A DNA stretch of 64,000 bases. It comes from Nonomuraea typhae (lineage in GTDB: Bacteria > Actinomycetota > Actinomycetes > Streptosporangiales > Streptosporangiaceae). The notes under the pieces were generated by a model. That model did no database searches. It saw only the letters and a program-made list of their open reading frames with translations, and had not been told where the DNA came from. A program made the position numbers and the translations under genes. Location of the stretch: assembly GCF_009760925.1 (NCBI RefSeq), contig NZ_VRLV01000003.1:744001-808000 (forward strand). The letters run 5' to 3'. Positions 56,670-64,000 of the stretch are shown piece after piece (positions within the stretch are counted from its first letter, which is position 1; the number at the start of each line of letters is the position of its first letter).

Positions 56670-57478
56670 TGGGGCCCTTCTTCTACGGCACGCTGGATCT
56701 CGGCGGCGAGGCCGGCGACCGGCGGCTCGCCCTCCCCCTTGCCCAGCCAGAGCAGATACTCGACATTTCCCGACGGGCCGGGCAGCGGGCTGGCCGTCAC
56801 GCCGCGCACCGCCAGCCCGATCTCCTGAGCCTTCTCCGCGGCCGCGCGGACCGCGTCCGCGCGCAACGCGGGATCACGCACCACGCCCCCGGCCCCGACA
56901 CGCTCCTTGCCGACCTCGAACTGCGGCTTGACCAGCATGACGAAGTCCGCCCGCGGGGCGGCGACCGCGGCCAGCGCAGGCAGCACCAGCCGCAGCGAGA
57001 TGAACGACAGGTCGCCCACCACCAGCGTGGGCGGCTCGCCCACCATCTCCGGCGTCAGGTCGCGCACGTTGACGCGCTCCATGACCGTGACCCGCTTGTC
57101 GGTCCGCAGCGACCAGGCCAGCTGGCCGTACCCCACGTCCACGGCGAGCACGTGCGCGGCGCCGTGGCGCAGCAGCACGTCCGTGAAGCCGCCCGTGGAG
57201 GCGCCGGCGTCCAGGCAGCGGCGGCCCTCGACCGTCAAGCCCTTGAACGCCTCCAGGGCGCCGAGCAGCTTGTGGGCGCCGCGTGAGACGTAGTCCGGGC
57301 CGTCGGCCGACTCGGCCACGACGATGGCCGCGGCCGTGTCCACCTGAGTCGCCGCCTTGCCCGCCACCTGACCGCCCACGGCGACCCGGCCGGCCTCGAT
57401 GAGCTGGGCCGCCTGTTCACGCGAGCGCGCCAGGCCCCGCCGTACGAGCTCGCTGTCGAGCCGGACGCGACGGCTCAC
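56666..57478 (-). CDS. tlyA: TlyA family rRNA (cytidine-2'-O)-methyltransferase
   Basis: A 270-residue RNA methyltransferase. An S4 RNA-binding domain (residues about 4-60, RLDSELVRRGLARSREQA) precedes an FtsJ-like domain with SAM motif CLDAGASTGGFTD and VGDLSFISLR. Mycobacterial TlyA methylates 16S and 23S rRNA and confers capreomycin sensitivity. GTG 57478 overlaps the stop of a 52-residue gene upstream (GTGA). Confidence 0.95.
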   Translation of the reverse strand: MSRRVRLDSELVRRGLARSREQAAQLIEAGRVAVGGQVAGKAATQVDTAAAIVVAESADGPDYVSRGAHKLLGALEAFKGLTVEGRRCLDAGASTGGFTDVLLRHGAAHVLAVDVGYGQLAWSLRTDKRVTVMERVNVRDLTPEMVGEPPTLVVGDLSFISLRLVLPALAAVAAPRADFVMLVKPQFEVGKERVGAGGVVRDPALRADAVRAAAEKAQEIGLAVRGVTASPLPGPSGNVEYLLWLGKGEGEPPVAGLAAEIQRAVEEGPQ

Positions 57479-57633
57479 TGCTCGTCCATCGCGGTGAGGG
57501 TCTCCTCCAGCCCGGCGAAGGCGTCGTCGAAGACGGCCACGTGGTCGCTCACCGGCGATCCCGGCAGCCGATCCAGGCCCGCGAGGACGGCGTCGACGCG
57601 CTCGTCGCCGGTCCCCTCCGGAAGCTCAGTCAT
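57475..57633 (-). CDS. Small acidic protein upstream of tlyA
   Basis: A 52-residue acidic protein (MTELPEGTGDERVDAVLAGL at the start, then a predicted second helix). No family is recognised, but a short acidic gene in this place before tlyA is common in actinobacteria. The four-base overlap with tlyA argues that it is translated. It begins the tlyA-nadK-recN-steA transcript as far as can be seen. Confidence 0.62.
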   Translation of the reverse strand: MTELPEGTGDERVDAVLAGLDRLPGSPVSDHVAVFDDAFAGLEETLTAMDEQ

Positions 57634-57795
57634 GACACGACCGTAACGCCTCACGTCAGCGCCCGGCACCTTGGCAGGCGTGTCATGCGTTGCACAGACA
57701 TGTGGAACGCTACGGTCCGAGTTCGTGAGGGGTCCGTGGTCAACGGAGAGAAGTACACCGGGGAGAGGTTCACCCGGGAGAAAGGAAGCGCGCCC

Positions 57796-58137
57796 ATGGC
57801 AAGCGTGGAGGAGTGCCGGGCCGCACTGGCCAAGCTCGTCGCCCAGTTCGACGAGATCAGCGACGAGGACCGGGCCAAGCACGTGGTCGAGCGCACGCTC
57901 AGCTGCCGGGTCGCCGACCTCGACGTCGTCTTCTACGGCCGGTTGAGCCACGACGGGCTGGACCCGTTCACCGAGCAGGAGCCGCCGGAGCCGGCCGACG
58001 TCAAGCTGACGATCTCCAGTGACGACCTGGTGGCGCTTGTGGAGGGGGAGCTGGACCTGGCCAGGGCGCTGCTGGGCGGGCGCGTCAAGGTGGACGCCAG
58101 TTTCGGTGACCTGCTGCGCCTGCGGAAGCTGCTCTGA
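57796..58137 (+). CDS. SCP2-like sterol-binding domain protein
   Basis: A 113-residue protein. The segments SCRVADLDVVFYGRL, DVKLTISSDDLVALVEGELD and AGALLGGRVKV-type C-terminal pattern (LARALLGGRVKVDASFGDLLR) fit the SCP2 lipid-binding fold. ATG 57796 is supported by AAAGGA nine bases upstream; the frame extends further upstream but that part overlaps the promoter of the divergent operon. A lipid or acyl ligand is likely, with no more precise role visible. Confidence 0.82.
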   Translation: MASVEECRAALAKLVAQFDEISDEDRAKHVVERTLSCRVADLDVVFYGRLSHDGLDPFTEQEPPEPADVKLTISSDDLVALVEGELDLARALLGGRVKVDASFGDLLRLRKLL

Positions 58138-58169
58138 AGGGCTGCGCCCGGACCGGGAACCCGATTATG

Positions 58170-58187
58170 CTTAACGCATTCGTTAAG
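58170..58187. promoter_or_regulatory. Perfect TetR-type palindrome before the ABC transporter
   Basis: CTTAACGCATTCGTTAAG has seven-base perfect arms around CATT. It lies 17 bases before the ATG of the ATPase gene and overlaps a probable -10 (TATGCT). Size and symmetry fit a TetR or PadR repressor dimer. Confidence 0.7.
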
Positions 58188-58203
58188 TAATTGAGGTGCT
58201 CCC

Positions 58204-58956
58204 ATGGGGATGATCATCGACGCCGAGCGGCTGAGCCGCCGCTTCGGCGCAAGCACCGCGGTGGACGAGCTGACCCTCAGCGCCGGCGCCGGCGAGGTCG
58301 TGGGCCTGCTCGGTCCCAACGGTGCCGGAAAGACCACCACGATCCGGATGTTGTCCACCCTCCTTCCGCCCACCTCCGGCACGGCCCGGGTGTGCGGCTT
58401 CGACGTCGTCCGGGCCGCGGGCGAGGTGCGCAGGCGCATCGGCTACGTGCAGCAGCAGGTCAGCCCGATGGGCCACTACATGCTCACCGGCCGGGAGAAG
58501 ACCGAGATCGAAGCCGCGCTGTACCACGTGCCCAGAACCCGGGTGAAGGAGCGCGCCGCCGAAGTCCTCGACCTCGTCGGCCTCACCGCCCACGCCGACC
58601 GCCTCGTCCAGACCTACTCCGGCGGCATGCAGAAACGCCTCGAACTCGCCTGCGGCCTCCTCCACCGCCCCGAACTCCTCATCCTGGACGAACCCACCCT
58701 CGGCCTCGACGTGCAGTCCCGCCACCACGTCTGGGACCACATCCGCCACCTGTGCCAGGAGGGCCTGACCGTCCTCCTGGCCACCAACTACATGGACGAG
58801 GCCGACCGCCTGTGCGACCGGCTCACCATCATCGACCACGGCCGCGAGATCGTCACCGGCACCCCGGCCGCCCTGAAGGCCGGCCTCGGCGCCGGCAGCC
58901 TCGACGAGGTCTTCCTGCGCCACACCGGCCACGCGCTACGCGAGGAGGCGGCGTGA
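58204..58956 (+). CDS. ABC transporter ATP-binding protein (DrrA-like exporter)
   Basis: A 250-residue nucleotide-binding protein. Walker A is LGPNGAGKTTT (near residue 38), the signature is TYSGGMQKRLELA and Walker B is LLILDEPTLGLD. The sequence type is the daunorubicin-resistance DrrA group, which pairs with a DrrB-like permease. Here the permease follows with a one-base overlap. A palindromic operator 17 bases upstream suggests repression by a TetR-like regulator that is not in this window. Confidence 0.93.
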   Translation: MGMIIDAERLSRRFGASTAVDELTLSAGAGEVVGLLGPNGAGKTTTIRMLSTLLPPTSGTARVCGFDVVRAAGEVRRRIGYVQQQVSPMGHYMLTGREKTEIEAALYHVPRTRVKERAAEVLDLVGLTAHADRLVQTYSGGMQKRLELACGLLHRPELLILDEPTLGLDVQSRHHVWDHIRHLCQEGLTVLLATNYMDEADRLCDRLTIIDHGREIVTGTPAALKAGLGAGSLDEVFLRHTGHALREEAA

Positions 58957-59729
58957 TGTGGGCCCAGGAAGTGCTCGCGCTGTCGCGCCGCTGGCTGCTC
59001 ATGACCCTGCGCGAACGGCTCAACCTGCTCTTCAGCGTCCTGCAGCCGGCCGTCTGGCTGGTCTTCTTCGCCGGGGCGCTGGGCGGCGCCATGGACGCCG
59101 CCGTCGTCGGCACCCCCGACTACATCGCCTTCGCCGTACCCGGCATCATCGCCTTCACCGTCGTGGGCAACGGCGTGACCGCCGCCATGCCCCTGCTCTT
59201 CGACAAGGAGACCGGCTACCTGGACAAGCTGATGAGCATGCCGATCCGGCGCAGTTCGCTCATCGTCTCCCGCTTCGTCTTCCAGACGGGCATGAACTCC
59301 GCCCAGGTCCTCGTCATCCTCCTCGTCGCCGTCTTCCTCGGCGTACGGCCGGCCACCGGCCTGCCCGGCGTCCTGGCCATCCTGCTCGCCTCGGCCCTGC
59401 TGACCCTGGCCATGACGGCCGCCGCCATGGCGCTGGCCTGCGCCGTACCCTCCCACGGGACGTTCTTCGCGGTGACCGGGTTCGCGTCGTTGCCGCTGCT
59501 GTTCATGTCCAACGCCTTCGTACCGCTCACCGCGATGCCCGGCTGGATGCAGGCGGTGGCCCGGGTCAACCCGCTGACGTACGCGATCGAGGCCATGCGC
59601 CTGCTGATGCTCCGCGGCTGGACCGGCGGCCTCCCGGCGGCGCTGGCAGTCCTGCTCCTGGCCTCCGCCCTTCTGCTCGCCTTGGGGGCCTGGCAATTCG
59701 GCCGCCAGACCAGCGAACGCGTCGCCTGA
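58956..59729 (+). CDS. ABC-2 type transporter permease (DrrB-like)
   Basis: A 257-residue membrane protein with six helices. Typical features are RERLNLLFSVLQPAVWLVFF in the first membrane region and the NPLTYAIEAMR motif near the C-terminus. ATG 58956 is preferred over GTG 58953 because GAGGAGG lies seven bases before the ATG. With the ATPase it forms a drug or lipid exporter. Confidence 0.9.
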   Translation: MWAQEVLALSRRWLLMTLRERLNLLFSVLQPAVWLVFFAGALGGAMDAAVVGTPDYIAFAVPGIIAFTVVGNGVTAAMPLLFDKETGYLDKLMSMPIRRSSLIVSRFVFQTGMNSAQVLVILLVAVFLGVRPATGLPGVLAILLASALLTLAMTAAAMALACAVPSHGTFFAVTGFASLPLLFMSNAFVPLTAMPGWMQAVARVNPLTYAIEAMRLLMLRGWTGGLPAALAVLLLASALLLALGAWQFGRQTSERVA

Positions 59730-59860
59730 CCTCCTCCTCGGGCTGCTTCCCACATCCCGGCAACGCTCGTCGATATGCCCATCCCTTCGAAGGCGTGCCC
59801 CTTGGCCTGTCCAAGGGGTGACCCTTGCCCGAGGGCCGGGACCGGCCCAGGAGAGCGGGA

Positions 59861-60826
59861 TCAGGCGGACTGGAGCCGGTCGAGAACCGGCTTCACGCTG
59901 TCCTCGTCCACCCGCCCGTCACCTGCCGCGGCCCAGGCGGCCTCACACGCGGTCCGGAGCCCTTCGATCCAGGTCCCGTCACCCTCCAACCGCAGCACAC
60001 CCCCATCCCAGCGGGCCTGCCAGCCCTGCCGTACCTCGGGATAGTCCTCGTGCAAAACCCCCAGATCCACACCGACGTACGTGGGCCGGTGCGCGGGCGC
60101 AGCCGTGAGCACGTCGAGCGGCGTCGCCACCCCCGTGAGGACGAGCACGCTGTCCACCCCCGCGTTGCTGGCCCCCTCGATGTCGGTGTCGAGCCGATCC
60201 CCCACCACCAGCGGCCGCTCGGCCCCGGTGCGCAACATCGACTCCCGGTGCAGCGGCGGCGCAGGCTTCCCCGCGTACACCGGCTCCACCCCCGTCGCGG
60301 TCGCGATCACCCGCACCATCGCGCCGTTCCCCGGCAACTCCCCGCGCCCGGTCGGCATGGTGCTGTCGCCGTTGGAGGCCACGAACAGCGCCCCCTGCCG
60401 GACCGCCAGCGTCCCCTCGGACAACAACCCGTACGACAGCCCGGGCGCGATCCCCTGCACCACGGCCACCGGCTCGTCCAACGCCGTGCTCACCACCCGA
60501 AGTCCCTGGTCACGCACCGCCAGCCGCAGCCCCGTCCCGCCGACCACGAGCACAGCGGCCCCCGGCTCGAACCGCTCCGCGATCAACCGGGCCGCCGCCT
60601 GGGCCGAGGTCACCACGTCCTCCCGCTCCGCCGGCACCCCGAGCTCCCGCAGATGAGCGGCGATGGCCGCGGGCGTACGGGAGGCGTTGTTGGTCACATA
60701 CGCCAGCCGCACGCCCCGCGCCTTGGCCTCCACCAGCGCCCGCGCCGCCCCGGGCACGGCATGCGGCCCCAAATAGACGACCCCATCCAGGTCAAGCAGC
60801 AAGGTGTCATACCTGTCGACCAGCAC
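59861..60826 (-). CDS. HAD-IIA family hydrolase (NagD/PNPPase-like)
   Basis: A 321-residue phosphatase. Motif I is LLLDLDGVVYLG, motif II is YVTNNASRTP, the motif III lysine is in YAGKPAPP and motif IV is VVGDRLDTDIEGA. Such enzymes hydrolyse sugar phosphates or glycerol phosphate. The start is GTG 60826 with AAGGGG just upstream; GTG 60844 is an alternative six residues longer. It probably acts as a single-gene transcript. Confidence 0.9.
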   Translation of the reverse strand: MLVDRYDTLLLDLDGVVYLGPHAVPGAARALVEAKARGVRLAYVTNNASRTPAAIAAHLRELGVPAEREDVVTSAQAAARLIAERFEPGAAVLVVGGTGLRLAVRDQGLRVVSTALDEPVAVVQGIAPGLSYGLLSEGTLAVRQGALFVASNGDSTMPTGRGELPGNGAMVRVIATATGVEPVYAGKPAPPLHRESMLRTGAERPLVVGDRLDTDIEGASNAGVDSVLVLTGVATPLDVLTAAPAHRPTYVGVDLGVLHEDYPEVRQGWQARWDGGVLRLEGDGTWIEGLRTACEAAWAAAGDGRVDEDSVKPVLDRLQSA

Positions 60827-60934
60827 CGCATCCCCTTCAGCCACGACCAACGCCGCCGCCGACTCTAACCCGCCGACACCCGCAGCCCGCGGCCCGACCA
60901 CCCCTCAACCCGGCACCCCACCCATCCCGCAGGC

Positions 60935-61006
60935 TGAAAGCCGAGGGATCCGGGGTGGTTGTGTGCAGGGGTTGAAGGCCGAGGGACCCGGGGTGGTTGT
61001 GTGCAG
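60935..61006. repeat. 34-bp direct repeat, two copies at a 38-base period
   Basis: Copies at 60935-60968 and 60973-61006 differ at two positions. Each ends in GGGGTGGTTGTGTGCAG. Confidence 0.9.
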
Positions 61007-61437
61007 AGCTGGTGGTTCGGCAGTTTTCCCGATGGGCTGCGTGATCCGGATGGTGGTGATCTGGCCCCGGCCGCGCGAGCCAGGCGTGAACTTTTGGCGG
61101 CCGCCGGACTGCCGGCCGCGAGCAGGTTGCCGCCCGAGGTGGCCGGGCGATTGCGTGTCTGGCGCAAGCCGGTCTACGCCTGGCACAAGATCCGGCGCAC
61201 GGCCGGAGGCGATGCCAAGGTGTCGAGAGGGCTGGGTGGGCAACCGGGCAGGCAGAACGCCGCGCGGGCCGCACATCCCGGGCTGCGCAGGCGATACGTC
61301 TAGAAGACGCACAGTTGGAACGGCTGGACGTCACACAGGCGAGGCGATTAGAGGCCACGCAGCTAGAACGGCTGGAGACCGCCTTGGAGACCGGCCCGGC
61401 CGTTTGGGGGATGGGCGGAGCATCACCGGTGGACGCC
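60959..61437 (+). pseudogene. Possible decayed gene, frame broken near 61300
   Basis: From about 61013 one frame reads like a real protein (SFPDGLRDPDGGD, then PPEVAGRLRVWRKPVYAWHK) with native codon bias, and stops at TAG 61301-61303. A -1 shift at that place continues into an amphipathic stretch, LEDAQLERLDVTQARRLEAT, that keeps coding character for about 45 codons. There is no good start; the upstream part is the 34-base repeat. I do not recognise a family. A 5'-truncated, frameshifted remnant is the simplest reading; chance open frame is possible. Confidence 0.35.
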
Positions 61438-61588
61438 AGCGCGGGGCGACGAAGCCGCTGTCATCACCGGGGCGAAGGACACCCGACAGCACCCACCACC
61501 CAAGAACCTCTCAACTCACCCAAGAACCTCACAACTCGCCCGAGAACCAATAGACCCGCCCGAAAGCCCCCTGACGCGCCCAAGCACC

Positions 61589-62011
61589 TCACATATCCCG
61601 TCGAGCCCGCAAGGTAGCCCGGACATTCTTCAACGCGGTCACATAGTTCCGCTCGTCAGGCCGCATAGCCACCGCGATCGCCAGCGGCTCCTGAGCCGCC
61701 TCCATGTCCCCCGTGCGCCACAACGACAGCCCAAGCCCGAAATACGCATAGTCCTCGGCCGGGTTCGCATCCACGATCCATCGGAAACTGTCGACCGCCC
61801 GGTCGTACTGCCGGGAGTTGAACTGGGCCCGTGCCAGCGCCTCCCGGATGCTGCGCGACTCGGGCTCAGCCTCCACGGCACGCTCCAGCAGGGAAGCAGC
61901 CGCAGCGGGACTGCCCTCCTGGAGAAGCTTCACCCCCCGCTGATACCAGTCGTAAACCTCACCCTCGGGCACACCCGGGGAATCATCGGGGACGCTTCTG
62001 CCTTGGATCAT
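61589..62011 (-). CDS. Tetratricopeptide repeat protein
   Basis: A 140-residue soluble protein with about three TPR motifs, visible as YDWYQRGVKLLQEGSPAAAA, IREALARAQFNSRQYDRAVD and AYFGLGLSLWRTGDMEAA. It is a protein-interaction scaffold with no predicted enzyme activity. AAGGAGG lies eight bases before ATG 62011; ATG 62029 is upstream but lacks a ribosome site. It is divergent from the DUF1015 gene. Confidence 0.85.
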   Translation of the reverse strand: MIQGRSVPDDSPGVPEGEVYDWYQRGVKLLQEGSPAAAASLLERAVEAEPESRSIREALARAQFNSRQYDRAVDSFRWIVDANPAEDYAYFGLGLSLWRTGDMEAAQEPLAIAVAMRPDERNYVTALKNVRATLRARRDM

Positions 62012-62130
62012 GCGTGAGGCCTCCTTCATCTACAGACGGCGGTTCCGCGCGATTCCCGGATGAAAAGGGCATCGCGGGGATGTGGGGGCAACCCCGGGAA
62101 GACTCGGACCTCTATGGGAGCATGCCCGGT

Positions 62131-63435
62131 ATGGGGACTCCTGAACTGCCGGTGCCGGATGGGCTGGTGCTACGCCCATTCCGTGGTGTCCGCTTCGCGG
62201 TGGCCGATGCGGCCGCGGTGACCTCCCCGCCGTACGACCTGATCTCCGAGGGTGACGTGCAGACCCTCCTCGACTCCCATCCCAACAACGTCGTCCGCCT
62301 CATCCTTCCCCGGCCGCCTGCCGACCACAGTCCGGCGGAGCGGTACGGCGCGGCCCGGGATGCGCTGCGGGCCTGGCTGGTCGAGGGCGTGCTGGTACGC
62401 GATGAGGTGCCCGCTCTGTACGTCTACGAGCAGAGCGCCCCGGGCATGCTGCAGCGCGGGCTCATCGGCGACGTGGGCTTGGTGGCGCCCGAGCAGCGCA
62501 TCGTCCTCCCCCACGAGAACGTGATGCCCGGCCCCGTAGCCGACCGCCTGGCGCTGATGAGCACCACCCAGGCCAACCTCGAACCCATCCTCCTGCTCTA
62601 CAACGGCGACGACGCGAACGGCAGGGGCCGGGCCAGCACGCTGGTGGACGAGGTCGCCACGGCCCGGCCGCCCCTGGTGAGCACCGTGACCGGCGACGGG
62701 GTACGGCACAGCCTCTGGGCCATCACCGACCCGGCCGAGATCGGCCAGATCAACGCCGACCTGCGCCCCCGCCAGGCGCTGATCGCCGACGGCCACCACC
62801 GCTACGCCACGTACCGTGAGCTCCAGCGCCAGGAGCACACCCGCCGGGCGAACCCGGCGAACGGCTCCGGCCCTTGGGACTTCGGCCTCGCCCTGCTGGT
62901 GGACTCCGACGCCTACCCACCCGACCTCAAGGCCATCCACCGGGTCATCCCGGGGCTGCCGCTGGAGGCGGCGGCCGAACGGGCCAAGCGGGCCTGGCAG
63001 GTACAGGACTTCACCGACCTGCGCGCCGGCCTGGCCGCGCTGGAGCACGCGGCGGAACCGGCGTTTCTGCTGGCCGGCGCGGGCACCTGCCACCTGCTGA
63101 CCAGCCCGGATCCGGCCCAGCTCGCCAAGGCCATGCCGGCCGAGCGCTCGCCCCGCTGGAACGCCCTCAACACCTCCATCCTGGCGGAGTTCGTCCTGCC
63201 CAAGATGTGGGACATGGAGGACGACGAGCGGGATGTCCGGATCGTGCATCACGACGCGCGGGCCGCGGCGGACCTCGCCGCCGCGACCGGAGGCACGGCG
63301 GTGATCCTCAACGCACTGGTGGTCGAGGAGGTGCTCGCGGTGGCCGCCGAGGGCGAGCGGGTCCCCCGCAAGTCCACCTCGTTCGGCCCCAAGCCCCGCA
63401 CGGGACTGGTGCTGCGAACGTTCGACGTCGACTAG
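62131..63435 (+). CDS. DUF1015 family protein
   Basis: A 434-residue protein of the DUF1015 family. Conserved parts include LRPFRGVRFAVADAAAVTSPPYD near the start, EERIV-like PEQRIVLPHENVMPG, and IADGHHRYATYRE with the conserved histidines. The function is not established. Start choice is uncertain: ATG 62131 has GGGAG ten bases upstream; ATG 62122 and ATG 62080 are alternatives. Confidence 0.85.
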   Translation: MGTPELPVPDGLVLRPFRGVRFAVADAAAVTSPPYDLISEGDVQTLLDSHPNNVVRLILPRPPADHSPAERYGAARDALRAWLVEGVLVRDEVPALYVYEQSAPGMLQRGLIGDVGLVAPEQRIVLPHENVMPGPVADRLALMSTTQANLEPILLLYNGDDANGRGRASTLVDEVATARPPLVSTVTGDGVRHSLWAITDPAEIGQINADLRPRQALIADGHHRYATYRELQRQEHTRRANPANGSGPWDFGLALLVDSDAYPPDLKAIHRVIPGLPLEAAAERAKRAWQVQDFTDLRAGLAALEHAAEPAFLLAGAGTCHLLTSPDPAQLAKAMPAERSPRWNALNTSILAEFVLPKMWDMEDDERDVRIVHHDARAAADLAAATGGTAVILNALVVEEVLAVAAEGERVPRKSTSFGPKPRTGLVLRTFDVD

Positions 63436-63626
63436 CGACGGCCCGGTCTGCGGACACGGGCGTCCCCCGCCGCCCGCCCGGCGCACAGCCGGCGGACGCC
63501 CGACGCCAACCACCCACCGCCCGACATGCGGAGGCCCGGCCCCAACCACCCACCGTCCGACGTCCGCACGTTCACGGCCTCCGGCCCAGCGCACGGACCG
63601 CACACGGGTGCCGTCAGCCGATCGCC

Positions 63627-63992
63627 TCACGGCACGCTCACCTCCTCTGCCACGACCGGGGAGAAAGGGAGCGCATCCTGAGGCGGCGGCGCCGCGGACA
63701 CGGAGGCCACTTCTACCTCGTACCGCCAGATCTTGGCGTATGACGGCCCGTACACCCGGCAACGCAGTTCCCCCTCGACCTCCATCCGATCGCCCGAGCC
63801 GAGCCCGTCGACGAAGGCGGTGATTTCCGGCTGGTAGGTGACGCAGCGGATCGTGTCGACGGTGGCGCCCGGTCTGGGCTGGGCACGGCGGATGACCAGG
63901 CGCCAGGACGTCTGGGTGTCCCCGCTGGGCATCGGACGGTGCTCGGGTTTGCCCGACAGCTTCCCCCGGAGCCGGACGTCGTTGTGGTCCAT
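63627..63992 (-). CDS. Single-stranded DNA-binding protein-like (OB fold)
   Basis: A 121-residue SSB-family OB-fold protein. NDVRLRGKLSGKPEHRPMPSGDTQTSWRL-type strands near the start (N-terminal VRLRGKLSG), IRCVTYQPEITAFV and GDRMEVEGELRCRVY show the five-strand barrel. It lacks the acidic DDDIPF tail of the main SSB, so it is a paralogue like the small actinobacterial SSBs that act in competence, sporulation or conjugation. ATG 63992 is close to the right window edge, so the promoter is not visible. Confidence 0.82.
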   Translation of the reverse strand: MDHNDVRLRGKLSGKPEHRPMPSGDTQTSWRLVIRRAQPRPGATVDTIRCVTYQPEITAFVDGLGSGDRMEVEGELRCRVYGPSYAKIWRYEVEVASVSAAPPPQDALPFSPVVAEEVSVP

Positions 63993-64000
63993 CTCTGACC

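Larger units (their letters stand above)
60827..61588. other. 762-base stretch without a clear intact gene
   Basis: The stretch contains a 34-base direct repeat (60935-61006), a coding-like remnant (about 61013-61437) and, at 61500-61590, several loose copies of CCCAAGAACCTC or CCCAAGCACCTC. The base composition drops in the last part. It resembles a place where a gene or small insertion decayed. Confidence 0.55.

Noticed and set aside
52974..56828. Very long open frame on the plus strand opposite steA, recN and nadK
   Set aside because: It is antisense to well-supported genes. In DNA with nearly all G or C in third codon positions, stop codons are rare on the opposite strand. The product is low in complexity and matches no family.
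58942..58958. GTG 58953 as start of the ABC permease
   Set aside because: ATG 58956 has the better ribosome-site distance (seven bases from GAGGAGG), so GTG was not used, although it cannot be excluded.

Overview
The window is chromosomal DNA of a high-GC actinobacterium, most likely a member of the Streptosporangiales (Nonomuraea/Streptosporangium type). Supporting signs are the very GC-rich third codon positions, frequent GTG and TTG starts, and the marker genes rbpA, whiA, opcA, the septation pair steA/steB and a DinB-fold protein of the mycothiol-dependent type. The genus is an inference. I see no tRNA or rRNA gene, IS element, prophage or CRISPR array. Most of the window is conserved core genome in recognisable blocks.

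Layout. 1-412: N-terminus of a membrane protein, possibly a sensor kinase, cut by the window edge. 467-6231 (minus): six-gene operon for hydroxyproline catabolism, with a three-subunit D-hydroxyproline dehydrogenase, a DapA-family deaminase and two proline-racemase-family epimerases. 6343-10202: heme A biosynthesis genes ctaA and ctaB flanking a SanA/YdcF-like protein and a PrsW-like protease. 10421-18579 (plus): pentose phosphate operon tkt-tal-pgi-zwf-opcA-pgl, with a SigR/SigH-like promoter in front. 18520-26592: mixed genes (adenosine-deaminase-family enzyme, methyltransferase, coiled-coil protein, lone ClpC N-domain, ACT-GNAT protein, amine oxidase plus amidohydrolase).

26743-36560 (minus): rbpA, secG, the glycolytic operon gap-pgk-tpiA with a DasR-like operator upstream, then the conserved group uvrC-rapZ-yvcK-whiA. 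One opposite-strand membrane gene and a 17-bp tandem repeat array lie between whiA and gap. 36602-44916: divergent LysR/DJ-1 pair with a palindromic operator, three tandem secreted Rieske proteins, uvrA, a mycothiol-type isomerase and an MBL hydrolase. 44953-47942: phospholipid genes pssA and psd, then a TerC transporter controlled by a yybP-ykoY manganese riboswitch whose expression platform can be read directly.

47980-57633 (minus): cell-envelope and division cluster in which tlyA-nadK-recN-steA-steB continues into a MraY-like membrane protein, murJ and a glycosyltransferase. 57796-63992: SCP2-like protein, an ABC exporter behind a perfect TetR-type palindrome, HAD phosphatase, a degenerate repeat-rich stretch, TPR protein, DUF1015 protein and an SSB-like protein.

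The most interesting observations are the readable SD-sequestering manganese riboswitch, the MraY-like gene inside the steAB/murJ cluster, and the candidate redox and amino-sugar control sites on the two central carbon operons. No wholly new system is obvious.
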